64,000 nt of DNA from Thermalbibacter longus (GCF_023806485.1 NZ_JAMSLR010000002.1:62001-126000), one strand, 5' to 3'. Positions 33,640 to 42,642 are shown, numbered from the stretch's first letter. The notes: a model not told the origin generated them from the letters alone. Translations and numbers: made by a program.

Positions 33640-33946
33640 AGAGGACGAGCGGAGCGTGGGTGTGACGGTCGCCGGCTCGAGCGCTGAGACGTCTCACCGC
33701 TGGCCAGCAGGGACGCCGGGGGGGGGGGTAGGTTCGGGTGTCCCGCTGGTCACCCGCACAGGTGTCGCGCCGAGCGGCACGCAGCGCTGACCGTGCCCGC
33801 GCGTGTCGGCGCCGCAAAGCCAGCGAGGAGGCTCCCCCGCGAGACGTCGACCGAGCATCCCGACGAGCGCCGGGCAGCCAGACTATCAGTCGTCGGTTGC
33901 CCGACTCGCTCTGCGGTTGGGGTCGGAGGAGCTGGTACGCTTCTAG
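33640..33946. other. Gene-free stretch with an 11-G homopolymer
   Basis: I see no gene in these 307 bp between the MarR stop and the EVE-protein stop. A run of 11 G residues lies at 33718-33728, long enough to be slippage-prone, but it lies in no recognisable gene or promoter. Confidence 0.5.
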
Positions 33947-34414
33947 CTAAGCGACTGACGCGTGGGCTTCGAGGAGCGCCTTGCGGATCAGCTCGAAGTC
34001 GCCCTCGTCGATCCGGTGCAGATTCCCTTGGAAGGCGAGGGTCCAGTGCTCTGCCGGCCACTTGCGCGTGTACTGCATCTGGCGCGCGACCGGCTCGGCC
34101 GGCACGTGTTCGCCCTCGGGCAGGACGATCTCCGGCTCGATCTTCACCCGCCAGGGGTAGTCCTCCGCCTGCTTCTTCGGGTCTTTGCTGCGCCAGATCG
34201 GCGTGTGGTCTTCGAAGGAGGTGGAGGTGACGGTCGCGATCGCGGCGAAGGCTTTCTCGCCGGTCAGGTAGTAGACCAGCTTGTCGCCAGGTTTCATCTG
34301 CTCGGCCTTCTTGCGGTGCCGGCTCTTGAACCCTTGCACGGTGAAGCCGTGCTGCCGAGTAGCCTCGAAGTTCTCCGGCGAGCCGACGACGATCCAGTAT
34401 CCCCGCTCCGCCAT
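33947..34414 (-). CDS. EVE domain-containing protein
   Basis: A 155-aa PUA-like protein of the EVE family, which binds modified bases in DNA or RNA. It begins MAERGYWIVVGSPENFEATR; the aromatic WIVVGSPENF is the family start, followed by KPGDKLVYYLTGEKAFAAIATV and a basic PWRVKIEP stretch. EVE proteins often accompany restriction or defence genes, but none is adjacent. ATG 34414 is preceded by AAAGGAG at slightly long spacing. A promoter lies at 34462-34491. Confidence 0.85.
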   Translation of the reverse strand: MAERGYWIVVGSPENFEATRQHGFTVQGFKSRHRKKAEQMKPGDKLVYYLTGEKAFAAIATVTSTSFEDHTPIWRSKDPKKQAEDYPWRVKIEPEIVLPEGEHVPAEPVARQMQYTRKWPAEHWTLAFQGNLHRIDEGDFELIRKALLEAHASVA

Positions 34415-34461
34415 GCGCGCAGCTCCTTTCGCGGTCTCCGGGCGTCTGTCTCCTGACAGGG

Positions 34462-34491
34462 AGTATGCCCCAGACAGGTGCCCGTTGTCCA
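34462..34491 (-). promoter_or_regulatory. Promoter of the EVE protein gene
   Basis: On the minus strand TGGACA (34491-34486), 18 bp, CATACT (34467-34462). The hexamers and spacing resemble the tRNA-Gly promoter. The leader would be about 40 nt. Confidence 0.55.
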
Positions 34492-34665
34492 GCGAACACG
34501 CGCATACGTACGCAGCGATCAGTGGCACGCAGCCGCCAGGCGCTGGCGCACGTCCACGCCCGCCCTGTCGTCAGCGGGCAAGTGCTCTCGCGGTCGATCC
34601 CATCGCGGCGAGGCGAAAATGCTACCGGCGGTCGACCCTGCGGCGGACAGGATCGTTCACCAGGG

Positions 34666-35865
34666 TCAGGCGAGGGAGGGCTGGACAGCGGCCCGGATGG
34701 CGAGTCCCAGCCGGGCCATCCCCTCCTCCAGTCTCGCGGTCGAGAGCGTCGTGAAGCCCAGCCGGAAGCTCGGCCGGGGCGCGCCATCAGGATAGAAGGC
34801 CGAGCCCGGGATGTAGGCAGCGCCGTGCCGCGCGCACTCGACCAGCAGCGCGTCGGTATCGACGGCGTCCGGCAGCGTGACCCAGACGAAGAACCCGCCC
34901 CCCGGCGCGTTCCAGGTCGCCAGACCGGCCAGTTCCCGCTCGAGACAACGCAGCAGGAGCGTGCAGCGCTCTCGGTAGTTCGCGCGTGCCGCCTCCAGGT
35001 GCCGCTCGAACCAATCCCCCTCGAGCACGCGAGCGAGGGCGCGCTGCAGCAGGCGGTCGGCCTGGATGTCGATCCCCTCTTTGGTGTCCACCAGCAGCTT
35101 CATGAGCCGGCGCGGCGCGACGAGCCAGCCGATGCGCAGTCCGGGTGCCAGAGTCTTGGAGAAGGTACCCAGGTAGAGCACGTCCGGGTGCAGGGCGCGC
35201 AGTGGTGGCGGGGGCGGCCGGTCGAACCACAGCTCGCCGTACGGGTCATCCTCGACGATCGGCACACCGTACCGCTCAGCGAGCGCCACCAGCGCCTGGC
35301 GCCGCTCCAGGTCGAGCGTGACGCCGGCCGGATTCTGGAAGGTGGGGACGGTGTAGATCAGCTTCGGGCGAGGTCGAGCGGCCAGGACGCGCTCTAGCGC
35401 CTCGACGAGCATGCCCCGGTCGTCCAGCGGCACCGTGCAGATCTCGACAGCGAACGGCTCGAAGACCTGCAGGGCACCGAAGTAGGTCGGCGCCTCCACG
35501 ACCACGCGGTCGCCCGGTTCGAGCAGCAGCCGGGCGATCAGGTCGATCCCCTGCTGGGAACCGTTGGTGATGATGATCTCCTCGGGCTCGACCGCGGCGC
35601 CTCGCTGGCGCATGCGCTCGGCGATGGCGACCCGTAGCGGCTCGTGGCCCTGGGACTCGCCGTACCAGAGCGCCTCCGGCTCGGCGCGCCAGGCCTCGGC
35701 CAGCGCCCCGGCGATCCGCTCGGCTGGCAGGCACTCGAGCGGCGGCGCGCCGCCGGAGAAGAGGACGAGGTCAGCGCTCGAGGGCAGGCGGTCGAAGTCG
35801 ACCAGCAGCGAGGGGCGAATCCGGGCTGCTCGCTCGGCCAGCAGGCGATCCCAGGGGAGGCTCAC
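34666..35865 (-). CDS. PLP-dependent aminotransferase, 2-aminoadipate (LysN/KAT II)-like
   Basis: A 399-aa fold-type I aminotransferase. The PLP lysine is Lys237 in GTFSKTLAPGLRIGW. NGSQQGIDLIARLLLEPGD, PTFQNPAGVTLDLERR and EDDPYGEL are typical of the 2-aminoadipate/multiple-substrate aminotransferase group related to MocR C-domains. There is no N-terminal HTH, so it is an enzyme rather than a MocR regulator. The ATG overlaps the stop of the alaX gene by four bases, giving a two-gene operon. Substrate is likely a 2-oxo acid such as 2-oxoadipate or an aromatic or branched acid; sequence does not decide. Confidence 0.87.
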   Translation of the reverse strand: MSLPWDRLLAERAARIRPSLLVDFDRLPSSADLVLFSGGAPPLECLPAERIAGALAEAWRAEPEALWYGESQGHEPLRVAIAERMRQRGAAVEPEEIIITNGSQQGIDLIARLLLEPGDRVVVEAPTYFGALQVFEPFAVEICTVPLDDRGMLVEALERVLAARPRPKLIYTVPTFQNPAGVTLDLERRQALVALAERYGVPIVEDDPYGELWFDRPPPPPLRALHPDVLYLGTFSKTLAPGLRIGWLVAPRRLMKLLVDTKEGIDIQADRLLQRALARVLEGDWFERHLEAARANYRERCTLLLRCLERELAGLATWNAPGGGFFVWVTLPDAVDTDALLVECARHGAAYIPGSAFYPDGAPRPSFRLGFTTLSTARLEEGMARLGLAIRAAVQPSLA

Positions 35866-36614
35866 GCGAGTCCCCCCTGCGCTCGCTCGCTGGGGTCGAC
35901 CAGCGCGATCTCGAGCCGCTTGTTGATCCGCCCCTTGGAGCGAGTGCCGATCACCTTGATGCCGCCGACCTCTCGCGTGTTGCGCACGTGGGTGCCTCCA
36001 TCGGCCTGGAGATCCAGTCCGACGATCTCGACCACGCGCACTTCGGTGATGTTGGGCGGCAAGAGGTTGACCTTGGTACGGATCAGGTCGGGGATCTGCT
36101 CCGCCTCAGCGCGCGGCAGGGTGCGCCAGCGCACCTCGAGCCCCTGGGCGATGGCCTCGTTTACCAGCGCCTCGATGCGGGCGACGCGCTCCGGGTTGAG
36201 GTCTTCGAGCTCGAAGTCCATGCGCGCCTTGTCCACGTCCATGTTGCCGCCGGTCACCAGCGCGCCGTACTCGCGGAAGACGACCCCGCAGAGCACGTGC
36301 AGCGCGGTATGGGTGCGCATGAGCCGGTAGCGGCGCTCCCAGTCGAGCACGCCGTGGACGACCGTGCCAGCGGCCGGAGGTGGGCCACCCTCGAGGAGGT
36401 GCACGACCTGCCCGTAGTCGGTTCCTCGGCGGAGCGAGACGACGCGCCAGGAGCGGTCGCCGACCTGGAGCTCGCCGGTATCGTGCGGCTGGCCGCCACC
36501 GCCGGGATAGAAGGCGGTGCGGTCGAGCACCACCCCGTTGTCCGGGGTGACGAGAACGACCCGGGCATCGAACTCGCGGAGGTAGCTGTCCTCGAGGTAC
36601 AGGAGCTCAGTCAT
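35862..36614 (-). CDS. Alanyl-tRNA editing protein AlaX-like
   Basis: A 250-aa stand-alone relative of the AlaRS editing domain, expected to remove Ser or Gly wrongly attached to tRNA-Ala. YPGGGGQPHDTG lies at the start of the N-terminal beta domain, RTHTALHVL supplies two zinc-ligand His residues, and DLQADGGTHVRNT supplies the third His. In many homologues this last motif is CGGTHV; here the Cys position is Asp, so that metal ligand is changed. The length fits the AlaX-M class. It is the first gene of an operon with the aminotransferase and has a promoter at 36636-36664. Confidence 0.87.
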   Translation of the reverse strand: MTELLYLEDSYLREFDARVVLVTPDNGVVLDRTAFYPGGGGQPHDTGELQVGDRSWRVVSLRRGTDYGQVVHLLEGGPPPAAGTVVHGVLDWERRYRLMRTHTALHVLCGVVFREYGALVTGGNMDVDKARMDFELEDLNPERVARIEALVNEAIAQGLEVRWRTLPRAEAEQIPDLIRTKVNLLPPNITEVRVVEIVGLDLQADGGTHVRNTREVGGIKVIGTRSKGRINKRLEIALVDPSERAQGGLA

Positions 36615-36923
36615 CCGCTCGCCTCCCCGCTGCTGATGATAAGGGCTGCTCTAGGGCGGGTCAAATCCGAGCGCGCCGACCTCGGCGATGCGCCCACTCG
36701 GCCACCCGATCAGCCACGGGCGAGAGCCTAGGCTGGCAATCTGCACGTGTTCGAGCGGTGACCCTTTAAGAGCAAGCATGCGCGCGCTAGCATGGTGACA
36801 TAGGATTAGGATGAGGAGGTCACAGGAGACCGGAGGCGGTTAGTCGAGAACCGAGCCGGACACACGTCCGGGGGTGACCGAGCTTGTCCCTCGCGTGCTG
36901 GCTAGGCTTTCCGGGAGCGTGGC
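36615..36923. other. Intergenic stretch between alaX and the hut genes
   Basis: These 309 bp hold the alaX promoter (36636-36664). On the plus strand an AT-richer patch GGTGACATAGGATTAGGATGAGGAGGTCAC (described as GTGAC and GTCAC arms about 19 nt apart, 36793-36821) could bind a regulator of hut. I see no clear hut promoter. Confidence 0.4.
36636..36664 (-). promoter_or_regulatory. Promoter of the alaX-aminotransferase operon
   Basis: On the minus strand TTGACC (36664-36659), 17 bp, TATCAT (36641-36636). Transcription would start near 36629, about 15 nt before the alaX ATG at 36614. Confidence 0.6.
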
Positions 36924-37106
36924 GTGACGCGCGTCGGCGAGGGGGTCGCCGCGCTGCTGGCGGAGCTGGATCGTGTCTTGCCGGTCGACATCTGGAACTA
37001 CCCGCTCGCCGAGCTGTTTGCGCGCGCGAGCGGTGCTCGAGGCGCACTGCGGCGACAGCGCAGCGGAAGCAGACCAGTTCGCACGAGAAACGGAGGGGAT
37101 CGATGA
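36924..37106 (+). CDS. Small ORF coupled to hutU, unknown
   Basis: A 60-codon frame from GTG 36924, with GGGAG about 8 nt upstream, ends with a TGA that overlaps the hutU ATG (ATGA). The first ~35 residues ([21 protein letters not shown]) look like real amphipathic protein; the remainder is Arg-rich. It could be a leader that couples translation to hutU, or the N-terminal stump of a lost gene. I do not recognise it. Confidence 0.35.
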   Translation: MTRVGEGVAALLAELDRVLPVDIWNYPLAELFARASGARGALRRQRSGSRPVRTRNGGDR

Positions 37107-38803
37107 GTGATCACGATCATGCGGGCCCCCGCGTCGTCCGGGCTCCGCGCGGCGCGGAGCTGAGCTGCCGTGGCTGGGAGCAGGAAGCAGCTCTGCGCAT
37201 GCTCATGAACAATCTCGATCCTGAGGTCGCGGAGCGACCGGACGAGCTGATCGTCTACGGAGGGAGTGGACGGGCCGCCCGCTCCTGGGACGCTTTCGAC
37301 GCGATCGTGCGCGAGCTCAAGCAGCTCGGAGACGACGAGACCTTGCTGGTGCAGAGCGGCAAACCGGTCGCCGTCTTCCAGACGCACCCGGATGCCCCGC
37401 GCGTGCTGATCGCCAACGCGTTGCTGGTGCCGGCCTGGGCCACTGCGGCGGAGTTCGACCGCCTGGCAGCGCTTGGCCTCACCATGTACGGGCAGATGAC
37501 GGCCGGTTCGTGGATCTACATCGGTACCCAGGGAATCTTGCAGGGGACGTACGAGACTTTCGCTGCCATCGCCCGGCGACACTTCGGCGGGACGCTGCGC
37601 CATCGCCTGGTACTGACCGCCGGACTCGGCGGCATGGGCGGGGCGCAACCCCTGGCAGTGACGATGAACGAGGGCGTCGCGCTCTGCGTCGAGGTCGACC
37701 GGGCGCGCGCCGAGCGCCGCCTGGCGATCCGCTATGTCGATCGGCTGACCGCCGATCTCGACGAGGCCCTGCGCTGGGCCGAAGACGCCCGCCGCGCCGG
37801 GCGACCGCTCAGCATCGCGCTGATCGGCAACGCTGTCGATGTGCACGAGGCGCTGCTCGAGCGGCCTGGCTTCAGGCCAGATATCGTCACCGATCAGACT
37901 CCGGCACACGAGCCCTGCGACTACGTGGCTCAGGGGCTCAGCCCCGAGCAGGCTCGGGAGCTCGCCCGCCGGGATCCCGCGAGCTACCGCGAGCGGGCAC
38001 GGCAGAGCATGGCCAGGCACGTGCGGTCGATGGTCGAGTGGCAGCGTCGCGGCGCGATCGTCTTCGACTACGGCAACAACCTGCGGGCGCAAGCCGAGCT
38101 CGGCGGCGTCCCGCACGAGGAGGCGTTCAGCTACCCGGGCTTCGTCCCGGCCTATATCCGCCCGCTGTTCTGCGAGGGCAAGGGCCCGTTCCGCTGGGTG
38201 GCGCTCTCCGGCGACCCTGACGATATCTACCGCACGGATGAAGCGGTCGCCGAGCTCTTCCCGGAGAACACCAGCCTGCGCCGATGGCTCGAGATGGCTC
38301 AGGAGCACGTGCCCTTCCAGGGGCTGCCGGCCCGGATCTGCTGGCTCGGCTACGGTGAGCGAGACAAGGCCGGCTTGCTCTTCAACGAGTTGGTGCGCAA
38401 GGGTGTGCTGAAGGGGCCGATCGTGATCGGGCGCGACCACCTGGACGCGGGCTCGGTGGCGTCTCCCTACCGCGAGACGGAGGGGATGCGCGACGGGTCG
38501 GATGCGATCGCCGACTGGCCGATCCTCAACGCGCTCGTCAACACCGCTGCCGGCGCGAGCTGGGTCAGCGTGCACCACGGTGGCGGTGTCGGTATCGGGT
38601 ACTCGATCCACGCCGGCATGGTGGTTGTCGCCGATGGCAGCGAGCGAGCGGAGCGCAAGCTCGCGCGAGTCCTCCGCACGGATCCCGGGCTGGGTATCGT
38701 GCGACACGCTGATGCCGGGTACAGCCGGGCGCTGCGGGCAGCGCAGCGCTGGGGAGTGCGCCTGCCCTCGCCCCCGACCGTCGCTCCCGAACCTGAGGAG
38801 TAG
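37103..38803 (+). CDS. hutU: Urocanate hydratase
   Basis: A 566-aa NAD-dependent enzyme, the second step of histidine degradation, turning urocanate into 4-imidazolone-5-propionate. [17 protein letters not shown], the NAD-binding [15 protein letters not shown] and [16 protein letters not shown] (Cys357, near NAD) are typical, as is the C-terminal [21 protein letters not shown] 37103 has GGAGGGGATCG ahead of it. It is followed after 3 bp by hutI. No histidine ammonia-lyase gene (hutH) is seen in the window, so histidine must be deaminated by a gene elsewhere or urocanate is taken up. Confidence 0.96.
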   Translation: MSDHDHAGPRVVRAPRGAELSCRGWEQEAALRMLMNNLDPEVAERPDELIVYGGSGRAARSWDAFDAIVRELKQLGDDETLLVQSGKPVAVFQTHPDAPRVLIANALLVPAWATAAEFDRLAALGLTMYGQMTAGSWIYIGTQGILQGTYETFAAIARRHFGGTLRHRLVLTAGLGGMGGAQPLAVTMNEGVALCVEVDRARAERRLAIRYVDRLTADLDEALRWAEDARRAGRPLSIALIGNAVDVHEALLERPGFRPDIVTDQTPAHEPCDYVAQGLSPEQARELARRDPASYRERARQSMARHVRSMVEWQRRGAIVFDYGNNLRAQAELGGVPHEEAFSYPGFVPAYIRPLFCEGKGPFRWVALSGDPDDIYRTDEAVAELFPENTSLRRWLEMAQEHVPFQGLPARICWLGYGERDKAGLLFNELVRKGVLKGPIVIGRDHLDAGSVASPYRETEGMRDGSDAIADWPILNALVNTAAGASWVSVHHGGGVGIGYSIHAGMVVVADGSERAERKLARVLRTDPGLGIVRHADAGYSRALRAAQRWGVRLPSPPTVAPEPEE

Positions 38804-38806
38804 GGG

Positions 38807-40087
38807 ATGCCGGCGGCGTCTCTGCTCGTCGTCCACGCGGCGGAACTGGTCACCCTGGCAGGCCCGTCCGGCCCCCGAGCCGGCGCGCTCCAGGGAAACG
38901 TGCAGGTGATCGACGACGGTGCCGTGGCGGTCGACGCGGCCGGCAGCATCATCATGGCCGGGCCGACGACTACCGTGCTCCGCCAGGTCGATCGGGCGCC
39001 TGATGCCCTCGTGCTCGATGCACGGGGCCGCGCGGTGCTCCCCGGCTTCGTCGATCCGCATACCCATGCGATCTTTGCCGGAGACCGGGTACGCGAGTTC
39101 GAGGCGCTCCTGTCCGGGGTCGATTACCTCGACCTGTTGACCCGGGGCTGCGGCATCCTCCATACCATGCGGTTAACGAGCGCGGCCGACGAGGAAGAGC
39201 TGGTCGACCGCGCGGGCGCCGCTCTCGATCGCATGCTCGTCGCTGGCACCACGACGGTCGAGATCAAGACCGGGTACGGAAACACGACAGCGGACGAGCT
39301 CAAGCTGCTGCGCGTGATCGCGCGCCTGGCCGCTACTCGCCCGCAGGCAGTCGTCGGCACGCTGCTCGCCGCCCATGCCGTGCCTCTAGAGTACCGCGAC
39401 GATCCTGACCGCTACGTCGACATCGTCTGCCGGAGCACGATCCCCGAGGCAGCGGCGATGGGGATCGCCAGGTTCTGTGACGTGTTCTGCGAGGCCGGCG
39501 TCTTCTCACTCGACCACGCGCGGCGGATCCTGCTCACCGGTCGCCAGTACGGCCTGATCCCGAAGATCCATGCGGAGCAACGACACCGAACCGGTGGCGC
39601 CCGTCTCGCTGCCGAGGTAGGAGCGCTCACCGCGGATCACCTCGAGCATGTCGAGGAGGAGGATCTGGCGGCGCTCCGTGCTTCTGGAACCATTGCTGTC
39701 CTGCTCCCCGGCGCCGCGTTCATGCTGCGGGAAAAGCGCCTCCCGCCGGCACGACGGATGATCGAGCTCGGGATCCCGGTCGCGCTCGGAACCGACTTCA
39801 ACCCTGGCTCGAGCCCGATCTGGTCGGTGCCGGTCATCATCGGGCTGGCCTGCGTTCAGCTTGGACTCACCCCAGCGGAAGCGCTGGTGGCTGCGACGAT
39901 CAACGCGGCCTACGCGATCGGAGCTGGTGCGCAGGTCGGGAGCATGGAGCCGGGGAAGCGAGCAGATCTGGTAATCCTGGATGTGCCCAGCTACCGGTAC
40001 ATTCCCTACTATTTCGGTGCGACGCTCGTGGATACGGTCATCGCTGGTGGGAAAATCGTCGTCAGGGAAGGACGAATTGTCCGATGA
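38807..40087 (+). CDS. hutI: Imidazolonepropionase
   Basis: A 426-aa amidohydrolase, the third step of histidine degradation, opening imidazolonepropionate to N-formimidoyl-L-glutamate. Zinc-site motifs are DPHTHAIFAGDR, KIHAEQ, the DHLEH stretch and the Asp in GTDFNPGSS. VEIKTGYGNTTADELKLLRV is a substrate-loop signature of HutI. The ATG lies 3 bp after hutU and is preceded by GGAGTAGGG. Its stop overlaps the next gene as ATGA. Length and motifs fit the family. Confidence 0.95.
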   Translation: MPAASLLVVHAAELVTLAGPSGPRAGALQGNVQVIDDGAVAVDAAGSIIMAGPTTTVLRQVDRAPDALVLDARGRAVLPGFVDPHTHAIFAGDRVREFEALLSGVDYLDLLTRGCGILHTMRLTSAADEEELVDRAGAALDRMLVAGTTTVEIKTGYGNTTADELKLLRVIARLAATRPQAVVGTLLAAHAVPLEYRDDPDRYVDIVCRSTIPEAAAMGIARFCDVFCEAGVFSLDHARRILLTGRQYGLIPKIHAEQRHRTGGARLAAEVGALTADHLEHVEEEDLAALRASGTIAVLLPGAAFMLREKRLPPARRMIELGIPVALGTDFNPGSSPIWSVPVIIGLACVQLGLTPAEALVAATINAAYAIGAGAQVGSMEPGKRADLVILDVPSYRYIPYYFGATLVDTVIAGGKIVVREGRIVR

Positions 40088-41424
40088 TGCGCGTCCTGGC
40101 GCCTGAAGCGCTTCTGGATGGGACGACAGTCCGCTTCGGCTGGGCGGTCGCGTACCGAGACGGGTGGATCGAGCAAGTTGGCCCGCTCGAGCAGCTCCGC
40201 GCGGCTCTCCCGGGTTGTGTCGTCCTCGAGGCGCCGCAGCGACTGCTCATGCCTGGGCTGGTCAACGCGCACAGCCACTCGTTCCAGTCGCTGCTGCGCG
40301 GCCTGGGAGACGACCGACCGTTCGCTGCCTGGCGAGACGTCCTCTATCGGTTTACGCCCCGCCTCGGCCCGGAGGACGTCTACACCGCGGGGCTGTTCGC
40401 TTTCGGCGAGATGTTGCGGTACGGGACGACGACAGTCTGCGACTTCTTCTACCTGCATCACGGCGACAACGAGCGTGCCATCGCGCTGGCCCAGGCAGCG
40501 GAGGATTTGGGGATCCGGCTGGTGCTCGCCCGGTCGATGATGGACTGGGACGTCGCCCCTGCAGCGTACCGGGAGACTCCGGAGCAGGCCGTCGCGAATG
40601 GCCGCGCGCTCGCCTCACGCTTCCAGGGGCACTCGCTGGTGCGGGTCATCCCGGCTCCGCACAGCCCGCACGGAGCATCGGGCGAGATGATCCAGGCAGG
40701 CGCGCGGCTGGCCGCCGAGCTCGACACCCCGTGGCACATCCATGTGGCAGAAGCTCCGTATGAAGGAGAACAGATCCGACGGCGCTACGGGTGTGGCCCG
40801 CTCGAGTGGATCGAGCAGCTTGGCGCGCTGGACGAGCGCATCCGTATCGTCCACGGGGTCTGGTTGGAAGAGCAGGAAATCGCCGCGCTCGGCCGCGCTG
40901 GAGGCGGGTTGATCCACTGTCCTGGGTCGAACCTCTTCCTGGGCGATGGCATTGCGCCGCTCCGCGTGTACCTGCAGCACGGCGTGACCGTCACCCTCGG
41001 CTGCGATAGTGGCTCGGCCAACAGCCGGTTAAGCGTGTTCGACGAGATGCGGCTGGCGGCAACCCTGCAGAAAGGGCTGGCCGGGAGCGGCGATGCGCTG
41101 GGAGCGGCCGAGGTGCTGCACATGGCGACCACGAACGGAGAGCACGTTACCGGTCTGCCGCTCGGGCGGATCGCGCCGGGAATGCTCGCGGACTTCTGCT
41201 TGATCCGGCTCGACGACCTCTCGATGCAGCCGCGGCACCGTATCGCGTACAACCTCGTGTATTCCTTGCACCACGGCGCGGTTACCGACGTCTACGTGCG
41301 CGGGGAACCCGTGGTGCGCGAAGGGCACCTGGTGCGAGTTGCCGAAGCCGCGATCGTCGAGCGCGCTCGGCGGCTGACCGAAAGCTGGATGGCGGAGCTC
41401 TATCGGGCAGAGTCGACAGTCTGA
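40084..41424 (+). CDS. Amidohydrolase, probable formimidoylglutamate deiminase
   Basis: A 446-aa metal-dependent amidohydrolase, translationally coupled to hutI. NAHSHSFQSLLRG gives the first zinc pair. FAAWRDVLYRFTPRLGPEDV followed by EMLRYGTTTVCDFFYLHH closely recalls HutF, which converts formimidoylglutamate to formylglutamate plus ammonia. HVAEAPYEGEQ, CPGSNLFLGDGI and GCDSGSANSRLSVFDEMR are the remaining active-site pieces. By position it follows HutI in the pathway. Against this, GCDSGSANSR departs from the HutF form, and other deaminases (SAH/MTA, guanine) share the fold. I lean towards HutF. Confidence 0.72.
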   Translation: MMRVLAPEALLDGTTVRFGWAVAYRDGWIEQVGPLEQLRAALPGCVVLEAPQRLLMPGLVNAHSHSFQSLLRGLGDDRPFAAWRDVLYRFTPRLGPEDVYTAGLFAFGEMLRYGTTTVCDFFYLHHGDNERAIALAQAAEDLGIRLVLARSMMDWDVAPAAYRETPEQAVANGRALASRFQGHSLVRVIPAPHSPHGASGEMIQAGARLAAELDTPWHIHVAEAPYEGEQIRRRYGCGPLEWIEQLGALDERIRIVHGVWLEEQEIAALGRAGGGLIHCPGSNLFLGDGIAPLRVYLQHGVTVTLGCDSGSANSRLSVFDEMRLAATLQKGLAGSGDALGAAEVLHMATTNGEHVTGLPLGRIAPGMLADFCLIRLDDLSMQPRHRIAYNLVYSLHHGAVTDVYVRGEPVVREGHLVRVAEAAIVERARRLTESWMAELYRAESTV

Positions 41425-41698
41425 AGACGAACTGTGGTACCGGATGCCGTTCTGCGCTATCCTGCCGTCACCTGGCCGATACGGCGGCCTAACGCTGCCG
41501 GCACGCCGTCCTGGTGCGCTGCGTGTGTTCTCTACCATCGCGGTGCCCCGGGCTACTGCCGGAGCAGAATGGCGTTGGTTTGCGTTGGGCTCGAGCGAGG
41601 GCCGCCCTTGCTCTCGCGAGCCACGCTCGGGGAAGGCATTGCGGGGACGATCGAGACCTATCACGTCGGGAATTGCAAGGGAATAGGAGGAGATGCGT

Positions 41699-42199
41699 AT
41701 GGTTCTTCGCCCCTTCGACCTCACGAGCATTCCGGAGAGCGAGCTGGAGACGAGCGAGCGCGAGCGCCGGGCGTTCCTTCGCTTGCGACCGATCACCCCG
41801 TCCTACCAGACAGCGCCGATCGAGGAGGGGTTCAACTGGGAAGAGGCGCTCGCTGATCTCGATGCGGGGGAGTGGTACCTGGTCGTGTTCCGGTCGGTAC
41901 GGCGGCCGGACGCGAACGAGCAGGCACTCACCGAGTTCGACGACCAGGCGTACGCCGAGGCGCTCATGACCGGAGGACTGCTGTGTTACTTCGCCGGCGA
42001 CCTCGATGCCCAGCGGAACTGCCTCTCGTTCTGCGTGTGGCGGTCGCGCGAGGAGGCGCAACGTACCGCCCTGCTCCCGCGCCACGCCGCAGCCGCACAG
42101 CTCGCTCCGAGCACGTATGAGTGGTTCGTGCTCGACCGGTACATGATCAGAAAGGTGGCAGGATCAGGGCGCATCATCTTCGATCGGCTGGACGATTGA
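41699..42199 (+). CDS. Conserved-looking protein of unknown function
   Basis: A 166-aa soluble protein I cannot place. It is rich in aromatic residues and shows an ordered alpha/beta pattern with EWYLVVFRSVRRP, GGLLCYFAGDLDAQRNCLSFCVWRS and a C-terminal VLDRYMIRKV. This is loosely like the dimeric alpha-beta barrel (ABM) fold of small monooxygenases. There is no signal peptide. GGAGGAG lies directly before ATG 41693, which leaves no spacing, so ATG 41699 with a 6-nt spacing is preferred. It stands between hut and ilv genes, with no obvious operon link. Confidence 0.6.
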   Translation: MVLRPFDLTSIPESELETSERERRAFLRLRPITPSYQTAPIEEGFNWEEALADLDAGEWYLVVFRSVRRPDANEQALTEFDDQAYAEALMTGGLLCYFAGDLDAQRNCLSFCVWRSREEAQRTALLPRHAAAAQLAPSTYEWFVLDRYMIRKVAGSGRIIFDRLDD

Positions 42200-42281
42200 G
42201 CCGGCGCTGCGTTCGGATCCTCGAGAGGAGAGACGCGAGCGCAGGCATCCTCCACCAAAAGCGGGAATAAGCGAAAGATCC

Positions 42282-42310
42282 TTGACAGCGGTGCGAGATG
42301 CTGATAGGCT
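42282..42310 (+). promoter_or_regulatory. Promoter of the ilvBNC operon
   Basis: TTGACA (42282-42287) is a perfect -35. A 17-bp spacer follows, and TAGGCT (42305-42310) is preceded by TGA, giving an extended -10. Transcription would start near 42317, producing a leader of about 325 nt before ilvB. Confidence 0.75.
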
Positions 42311-42349
42311 AGGATGCAACACCGTGATGTGTGGGCGGAGGGTCGTGGC

Positions 42350-42505
42350 GTGAGGGCAGCAGGTCGACAGAGCAGGGCGAACCGGACGCTCCTGGCCAGC
42401 CTGCCTGTCCAGGCGCCCGCTGACCGTTCCCTCCTCGTACGCTCGCTTATTCTCCTTATCGTAGGCATCCTTATTATTCTCCGCGCCAGCGGTCTGGGAG
42501 GCTGA
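42350..42505 (+). CDS. ilvL: Branched-chain amino acid leader peptide (attenuator control)
   Basis: A 51-codon leader from GTG 42350, with GGAGGG (42337-42342) 7 nt upstream and the promoter just before it. Its C-terminal third reads SLLVRSLILLIVGILIILRA, in which 14 of 20 residues are Leu, Ile or Val. Several of the codons are CTT and ATT, rarely used in this GC-rich DNA. The stop TGA (42503-42505) overlaps GGGAGGCT, the segment able to pair with the downstream terminator. This is the design of ilv leader peptides, where ribosome stalling at scarce branched-chain aminoacyl-tRNAs controls termination. ATG 42314 in the same frame is less likely, lying next to the transcription start. Confidence 0.7.
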   Translation: MRAAGRQSRANRTLLASLPVQAPADRSLLVRSLILLIVGILIILRASGLGG

Positions 42506-42569
42506 GCGAGACACGAGTAGCACGATACCGATAGCCAGACTCGTGAGCCTCCCGAGACCGGGAGGCTCA
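42496..42569 (+). terminator. Attenuator: antiterminator segment and terminator hairpin upstream of ilvB
   Basis: The terminator hairpin pairs TGAGCCTCCC (42544-42553) with GGGAGGCTCA (42560-42569) around a short loop, with one further G-C pair possible. Behind it is AATCGTTGT, only a weak U-tract. GGGAGGCT at 42496-42503, across the leader-peptide stop, is identical to part of the 3' arm and can pair with AGCCTCCC of the 5' arm (42546-42553). Formation of that alternative stem would prevent termination, so the two structures are mutually exclusive. Confidence 0.7.
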
Positions 42570-42642
42570 ATCGTTGTGACGATCGAGCGATCAGCGGTAA
42601 CGCCGGGGTGCCCGGTGAGGTTGGGGCAAGGAGGGTGATGGA

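Noticed and set aside
34465..35397. 310-codon plus-strand frame opposite the aminotransferase
   Set aside because: Gln/Arg-rich antisense shadow of a well-supported gene.
36998..39163. 721-codon open frame antisense to hutU/hutI
   Set aside because: It is rich in Arg/Pro/His, has no family motif, and lies exactly opposite two well-recognised genes; long antisense frames are expected in GC-rich coding DNA.
41425..41698. A further gene between the HutF-like gene and 41699
   Set aside because: Open frames here show no protein-like composition or ribosome site.
42317..42642. T-box riboswitch upstream of ilvB
   Set aside because: No T-box consensus or specifier-loop architecture was found; the leader-peptide/attenuator reading explains the region better.
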